Below, in pieces: positions 58,879 to 64,000 of a DNA stretch of 64,000 nt; within the stretch, counting starts at the first letter, position 1, and each line of letters starts with the position of its first letter. This DNA is from Diospyros lotus. Taxonomy: Eukaryota > Streptophyta > Magnoliopsida > Ericales > Ebenaceae. The translations under genes were made by a program, and so were the position numbers. The stretch covers positions 8,323,669 to 8,387,668 of the forward strand of contig NC_068344.1 of NCBI RefSeq assembly GCF_014633365.1, read 5' to 3'. Below the pieces are notes generated by a model. That model searched no databases and was not told the DNA's origin. It saw only the letters and a program-made list of their open reading frames with translations.

Positions 58879-60840
58879 CTACTCATCAAAAGAGTTAGCA
58901 ATACAATTTTTTATAGGCTCATCTATTCTCTCTACCAAATCATCAATGCCATTTATCCTAAAGACTTCTTTTTCATTGTTATTAGAATATTTTGTAGCCT
59001 TAAACACATTGAAAATAATTGTCTCATCATGAATTCTAAAGCTAAGTGTTCCTTGCTGGACATCAATCAAAGCCCTCCCTATGGCAAGAAAAGGTCTCCC
59101 TAAAATTAGGGGCATATCATAATCTTTTTTTATGTCCAAAACAATGAAATCAACAGGAAAAATAAATTTATCTACTTTTACCAAGACATCTTCCACTACT
59201 CCCCTTGGATATTTGATACTTCTATTAGCCAATTGAAGAAAAATAGTGGTGGGTGTTGGTTCTTGTAAGCCAAGCTTCCTAAAAACAGAAAAGGGCATCA
59301 AATTAATACTTGCACCAAGGTCACATAAAACTTTATCAAAATTAATTTCACCAATAGTGCAAGGAATAGAAAAGCTCCCTAGATCCTTGAGTTTTGGAGG
59401 CAATTTGTTTTGTAGAATTGCAGAACATTCTTCATTAAGTTTCACTATCTCAAATTCCTCCAACTTCCTTTTGTTTGAAATTATTTCTTTGAAAAATTTG
59501 GCATAACTTGGCATATGAGAAATAGCATCAAGAAGAGGGATGTTAATATGCAACCTTTTAAACACTTCTAAAAATTTAGCAAATTGTTTATCCAAGTTAG
59601 CCTTTAGAAATCTTTTAGGAAAAGGAAGATGAGGTTTGTAAGATTTTAAATTAAGTGAAAAAGAACTCCCATTTTTCTCCATTGATAAATCACGATCCTC
59701 TTCTTTGGCTTTAAGCCCTTGGCTTTCTTTTTCTTTTGAATGCTCTTCATCTTTTTCTTTATTTTCAAGTTCTTTTCTACTTCGCAAAGTGATGGCTTTT
59801 ACATGCTCCCTTGGATTCTTCTCAGTATTGCTAGGCAAGCCTCCTTGTGGTCTTTCTAAAATTGCCTGGGCAAGTTGTCCAATTTGAGTTTCCAAGCTTT
59901 GCACTCTTGCCTCTGTACTATTGATAAACTTTGCCATCATATCTTCCAAATTCGGCTTCTTCTCCTGTGGAATTTGATGTTGTTGTTGAAAGCCGGGGGG
60001 TACTCTTTGTTGATTATTACTCCAAGAAAGATTAGGATGGCTCCTCCGTCCTGGATTGTAAGTGTTAGAGTAGGGATTAAAATTTGACCTGTTGCCACCA
60101 TAAGAAATAAAATTAGCTTGTTCAGAAGAACCAAAAGAAAAATGATTTCCTACTTGACAATCTACACTAGCATGTCCCCCTCGCCCACAAAGCTCACAAG
60201 AAAGAAAATGGGGGCAAGAAGAAGAAGAAGCATTCATAGCTGAAACCCCCAGATTACCCAAATTTTTATTTAATTCAGCAATTTGAACAGATAAAGCAGT
60301 GATAGAATCAACATTATAAATTCCAACTCCCTTTTTATTTGCTCTCTCATTGTCCCATTGATAACTGTTGGTTGCCATCTCCTCCAAAAGTTCATATGCT
60401 TTCTCAGGAGTTTTTCTCATAAGGGTACCACCTGCAGTTGCATCTAACATCGAACGAGAAGATTGATTAATGCCACTATAAAAAGTTTGCACTTGCATCC
60501 AAATAGGTAGACCATGGTGAGGACATTTCCTAAGCATTTCTTTAAATCTCTCCCACGACTCATATAAGGATTCATTACCAAATTGTGAAAAAGTTGTTAT
60601 GTCATTCATTAATTTAGCCGTTTTAGAAGGTGGAAAATATTTAGATAAAAACTTTTGTGCCAAATCATTCCATGTAATAATAGAACCTGCTGGAAGAGAA
60701 TTAAGCCATTTTTTTACTCTATCTTTCAAGGAAAAGGGAAATAACCTAAGTCCAACTTCATCTTCACTAACTCCATTATGCCTAAAAGTATCACATATTT
60801 CAAGAAAATTAGCAATATGAGAGTTCGAATCATCATTGGG
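58879..60840 (-). CDS. Gag-protease open frame of the Athila-like element
   Basis: 653 codons open on the minus strand after an in-frame TAG (60841-60843); the first ATG of full gag lies upstream in another frame. Domains: capsid-like gag (SHIANFLEICDTF; DRVKKWLNSLPAGSI; KFLSKYFPPSKTAKL), a zinc-knuckle-like CELCGRGGHASVDC, an Asn/Pro/Gln-rich middle (SNFNPYSNTYNPGRR; HPNLSWSNNQQ), a helical segment (ARVQSLETQIGQLAQAI), a Lys/Glu-rich linker, then an aspartic protease (VLCDLGASINLMP; ILGRPFLAIGRALIDV). The frame ends NSFDE. Gag builds the particle and protease cuts the polyprotein. The length without a stop is striking beside the dead pol genes around it. RT, RNase H and integrase should follow but do not. 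Confidence 0.9.
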   Translation of the reverse strand, partial: PNDDSNSHIANFLEICDTFRHNGVSEDEVGLRLFPFSLKDRVKKWLNSLPAGSIITWNDLAQKFLSKYFPPSKTAKLMNDITTFSQFGNESLYESWERFKEMLRKCPHHGLPIWMQVQTFYSGINQSSRSMLDATAGGTLMRKTPEKAYELLEEMATNSYQWDNERANKKGVGIYNVDSITALSVQIAELNKNLGNLGVSAMNASSSSCPHFLSCELCGRGGHASVDCQVGNHFSFGSSEQANFISYGGNRSNFNPYSNTYNPGRRSHPNLSWSNNQQRVPPGFQQQHQIPQEKKPNLEDMMAKFINSTEARVQSLETQIGQLAQAILERPQGGLPSNTEKNPREHVKAITLRSRKELENKEKDEEHSKEKESQGLKAKEEDRDLSMEKNGSSFSLNLKSYKPHLPFPKRFLKANLDKQFAKFLEVFKRLHINIPLLDAISHMPSYAKFFKEIISNKRKLEEFEIVKLNEECSAILQNKLPPKLKDLGSFSIPCTIGEINFDKVLCDLGASINLMPFSVFRKLGLQEPTPTTIFLQLANRSIKYPRGVVEDVLVKVDKFIFPVDFIVLDIKKDYDMPLILGRPFLAIGRALIDVQQGTLSFRIHDETIIFNVFKATKYSNNNEKEVFRINGIDDLVERIDEPIKNCIANSFDE

Positions 60841-61010
60841 CTAGAAAATTGTACACTCTTCTGGATCATCTGAATAATTGCAAGCTTAATCTCGAAGTTG
60901 TTTGATTGCACATTGAGCCTCCTAATGCTTGATGTAGTGCCATCCAGAGTAGGTGTAGCATATGAGCTCAATGTCCTTGGATTATTTTGAGTCTGTTGTT
61001 CTTGCTCCAT
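60841..61010 (-). pseudogene. N-terminal gag piece, out of frame
   Basis: The frame from ATG 61010 (MEQEQQTQNNPRTLSSYATP) is the expected start of Athila-like gag. It is shifted relative to the main frame, and the overlap has a TAG at 60841-60843. One indel plus that stop separate it from the rest. Confidence 0.7.
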
Positions 61011-61292
61011 CTTGCTCTTTTTCTTCTTCTTTTGCTTTTTTAGAGTTTTTTCAATTTCTTAATCAAGGGGTATCAATTCTCCACCACTAATGCATGTCAT
61101 GCACTATTGAAACCTACAAAGAAAAAGAAAAATACTAAAAATTAAAAAAAATTAAAAATAAAATTTATAAAAGATGAAAAAAATAATAAATAATAAATAA
61201 TAAAATTAAATTAAAATTGCAAAACCTAAAAGAAAACAAAAAGATATTCAATCTAAGGCTAAATTATGTAGTTTTGATATGTAATAAACTAA

Positions 61293-61310
61293 TCCCCGGC
61301 AATGGCGCCA
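61293..61310 (-). other. Primer binding site, tRNA-Asp type
   Basis: Minus strand tggcgccattgccgggga differs at one base from tggcgccgttgccgggga and lies 6 bases from the LTR end. Confidence 0.85.
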
Positions 61311-61316
61311 AAAACT

Positions 61317-62404
61317 TGATATTTGATTTATGCACAATTAACTAAGGCAAGTGCACCCTAGTCAAATATGTATATAGTGATAAAAAGAGTGTCGATCCCA
61401 CGAGGACTAGATCACAATATCAAAACAATTTTAATTAGCCTAAGTTGAATTAATTATTAATTGGATAAATAAAAAGAAAAATAAATAGAAAACTGAATTC
61501 TTTGGGAGAGAGATTAATTAATGAATGCACTAGGGTTTAGATTTCATTTAATCTGGATTATCTAATTATCTATTCAACCTGATTCAAAACCACAAATACT
61601 TTTACATTATTTTATAATTATTTGCATGTGATGATGGATTTCCCTCAATTAATTAATAAGCTTTCTCAAGTCATATTAATCCTTTATTAATTCAATTTCA
61701 CTGTCAGATTTCTGAGCAGATATCAACGAAATAAATAAGCATTAAGTTATTTGGAAACCTCTAATCTCGGAAGGGAATTTAACTCACTAAGTTTTCTCGA
61801 TTCCCACACATGAGCTAATAATTTTTCGATCTCATAGTCAAGCATGTGATTTATATTACCTATGGATCTAATTTATAACAATTCTTTAGTCAGGCATGCA
61901 TAAATCATTGAATCATTAAAGGTGGCCAATTTTTTAAAGCATTAAATACAACAATATAAATTCCTCACGCAAATAATAATTGGGTTTTGAATTGAACCAA
62001 ACAAATATTCACATAATTTCAGAATTAAAATCCATCCAAACCCTAGCTAAAATAATTTAGCTAGACATTATTAAAATAAAAATAAATATTGAAATTGAAA
62101 AAGAGAGAAAGATGCTTCCTGCCCAAATTTGAAACAGATCTGGGTCGCAATTGCACTGGCTCGGAATTGACTTGCGTGCGTAAGTCTTCCGCTTGCTGTT
62201 CCGTTCTTCTCCCTGTGTCCCACTATGCGCTGCAGAGAAGTCTCCAATCTCCCTCGCTTCCCAATTCCTGCCTCCCTGACTCAATCCAATATAATAATAT
62301 ATATAGAGAAGATGTGTGTGGTCGCCCTAGATTTAGTCCCCTGGCATGGAAGCCTTCTTCCGTTTCAATCCTCCATCCATCCTCACATATTATTATATAT
62401 ATAT
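61317..62404 (-). repeat. 5' LTR of the Athila-like element, truncated by insertion
   Basis: Matches 43755-45005 without the MITE. At the (TA)n run near 62395-62404 a different sequence takes over, while the partner LTR continues for another 450 bp. The outer part of this LTR must lie beyond the inserted element, outside the window. Confidence 0.8.
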
Positions 62405-64000
62405 AGGCTAAAGTCATATCTAACCCCCTTACCTTTTCTCATTTAACCACTTAGCCCCCTCAACTTAAAGAGGTATCTATTACGTCCCTCAGCTTTTAAT
62501 TTAGAGTCTCTTAAATACTCTAGTGGGGGAATCTATGTGCGTGCAATATACGCGCTCATATTTCTATCAGACAAACCCCAAGTAAAAATCTCTTTCCCTA
62601 AAAAGAACTCTTGCCTTGCTGTTACTCTCGCCCATGCCATTGATATCGCACTCAACTTTGCCTACTCTGCCACTTTAACTCCCCCCTAGAGAGTTGGCCC
62701 ACTAGCCTAGCGCGACGAGGACGAGCAGCAATAATGACGGTTTCTTCATGGGTAGGAAGAGGGCGACGGAAGCAAGTAAGGCGATTGGGCCATCAGTTGA
62801 AGATGTCCTGAAGGCATTCAGTATTAAGCCGTCGGACAGAATACCGATGGGGTCTCGAGCGTCTGGTAAGGATATAGAACCTCAGGAGGCTTTGCTTCCT
62901 CAAGCGGAGAAGTTGAAGGAGAAGGAGATGAAGTAAAGTATGAAAAGAGGCTCTGTAAGGGAGTTCAAGAGTTTTCTTTAGCAAGACGGAGATGTGTCCA
63001 AGACACTAAGATCTAAGGCGAAGGGTAAGGAAGCTGGTTCACGGCCCTCTGTTTCCGTCAAAAACTCAGCTCGAGGGATTAATAGTAAAATCGAGGACTC
63101 TCTAGCGCATATCATGGATGATTCCTTAAACTCGGCCATCATGTCGAGCATGATAAGGGAGAAGATGAGCAAAGATGACAATTTGGTGGTGTCGGATGAC
63201 AGTTTGGTGGAGTCAGATACGCGAGATGCAGCGCTGGAAACAGGGGAGAAGAAAACAGGGGGTGTGGAAGTCCCTATTTTCTCACCTATTAAGGCCCAAC
63301 ATAGGAGCTTACAAGACAAGGGGATGAGCATTCGTGAGTCCCATGATCAAGTGGCACCTGGTTTAAATGGCAATCCAGTGGAGGGGATCTCGGTTTGTGC
63401 AGCAAAAACAGGGAAGAAGAAAACAGGGTCCTTGAATTTATGTCGTAGAATGGGCGACCCAGCTACTGTGGTGATGACCCAAGAGCATGCTTCAGTTCAA
63501 GTCCCTGAGGCGCATCTCCGGTCCTCAAATCCGCTCCAATTAATGGGTGTATGTCAAGGGGATGTTGAAAAGAAGCTGCTGTCGGATGTTGTTACAGGTA
63601 ATGAAAAACAGAAAATGGGGCTTCTGGAAGGAGAGAAGGCATGGATTGATTTTTTCTTAATAATCTAATATGTATAAGTTGATCTCCACGTTTATAATAT
63701 AAAATTAGATTAAAGTTTCTTAAGATATAATTTTTCACTTGACTTGAAAAGATATAACACTTATATTTTTTAAATATTGACATTCTAAAAAATTAAAATT
63801 ACAGTCAACGGAAAGAAAATAATAAGTATACAAGAAAATTATAGCAAACAACAATAATATAAACTATTAGCTTTCATTTCTCTTATTCACATGCTTCTCA
63901 GTGATGTTTACTTCGCGCGTATTGACTGAACTCGGAGGGGATTGATGGATTTTAAATTATAAGTTAGAGTGTCTAAGAGACTCTAGATTAAAAGTTGGGG
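62405..64000. mobile_element. Mutator-like inverted-repeat element, runs off the window
   Basis: 62486-62521 (ccctcagcttttaatttaga then gtctcttaaatactct) is an inverted copy of 63965-64000, with a few differences. The left end begins near ggctaaagtcatatctaacc (62405), inside the (TA)n of the Athila LTR. Repeated ccccct-aactt words at the end are typical of plant Mutator-like elements with long inverted repeats. The outer part of the right repeat and the target duplication lie outside the window. Confidence 0.55.
62748..63668 (+). pseudogene. Captured coding fragment, LINE ORF1-like
   Basis: One frame of 306 codons with stops at 62934-62936 and about 62980-62982. It starts MGRKRATEASKAIGPS, is rich in Ser, Lys and Glu, and ends GEKAWIDFFLII. 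Plant L1-type ORF1 proteins start with a basic low-complexity part and then have a W-V-x-L-F motif before their RNA-binding domain. The ending WIDFF is reminiscent of that point, after which the frame stops. No RNA-binding or zinc domain is present. It lies between the inverted repeats, so I read it as DNA captured by the Mutator-like element. An unrelated host gene fragment is possible. Confidence 0.4.

Larger units (their letters stand above)
43755..62404 (-). mobile_element. Athila/Tat-like LTR retrotransposon, pol deleted, with nested insertions
   Basis: The LTRs 43755-45463 and 61317-62404 (right one truncated) are direct repeats with the left ends TGATGTGTGATTT and TGATATTTGATTT. The tRNA-Asp primer site at 61293-61310 and the purine tract at 45464-45478 fix the minus orientation. 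Gag-protease lies at 58879-61010. Between protease and 3' LTR only about 1.5 kb of its own DNA remains (57998-58878 and 45479-46128), with a small RT-like relic. The element inserted into the integrase region of the 40738 chromovirus (left flank ctatt). Its right flank is outside the window. Confidence 0.85.

Overview
The window is nuclear DNA of a flowering plant, most likely a dicot. Three things point to a plant: a low-GC background, LTR retrotransposons of plant Ty3/gypsy lineages (chromovirus-like and Athila/Tat-like), and decayed copies of plant-only gene families (LRK10L receptor kinases and a LOG cytokinin-activating enzyme). I cannot name the species. No clearly functional host gene, tRNA or rRNA is visible. 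Almost everything is transposable-element DNA or its debris.

Layout, left half. 267-8866 is a non-autonomous LTR element ('element A') with ~1.77-kb LTRs and a tRNA-Asp-type primer site. It has no pol. It carries a broken gag-like frame and, unexpectedly, a nearly full-length intron-free LOG-like reading frame at 4538-5197 with one in-frame stop. 8867-11127 is a mosaic of decayed LTR pieces. Solo LTRs with perfect 5-bp target duplications lie at 11220-13787 and 16227-17508. A hAT transposase relic (about 15,000-15,390), a 935-bp inverted-repeat element (17790-18724) and an LTR relic (19267 to about 21,540) follow. 23344-25990 holds a broken LRK10L-type receptor kinase on the minus strand. 26883-27546 is a CACTA/Transposase_24-like relic.

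Layout, middle. 29421-36561 is a complete TR-GAG element: two ~2.65-kb LTRs, a tRNA-Met primer site, and a gag gene only, with three internal stops. 38920-40737 is a second broken LRK10L gene. It shares a 106-bp identical exon/intron block with the first.

Layout, right half: a nest of retroelements. A minus-strand chromovirus (LTR 40738-43065, pol end 43095-43754) was split by a minus-strand Athila/Tat-like element (43755 to at least 62404). That element was entered by an LTR of a chromovirus-like family, now solo (46129-48306 plus 57626-57992, TSD CATAA). The solo LTR was in turn entered by a full-length decayed chromovirus (48307-57625, TSD GTTTT). A 149-bp MITE sits in one Athila LTR. A Mutator-like inverted-repeat element carrying a LINE-ORF1-like fragment interrupts the other LTR and runs off the window. 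The Athila-like element keeps a long open gag-protease frame (653 codons) but has lost reverse transcriptase and integrase.

How the parts relate: three separate elements (A, TR-GAG, Athila-like) lack their own polymerase and would depend on other elements. The best candidate for something undescribed is the LOG-like gene embedded in element A, with its own promoter-like and splice-like signals upstream.
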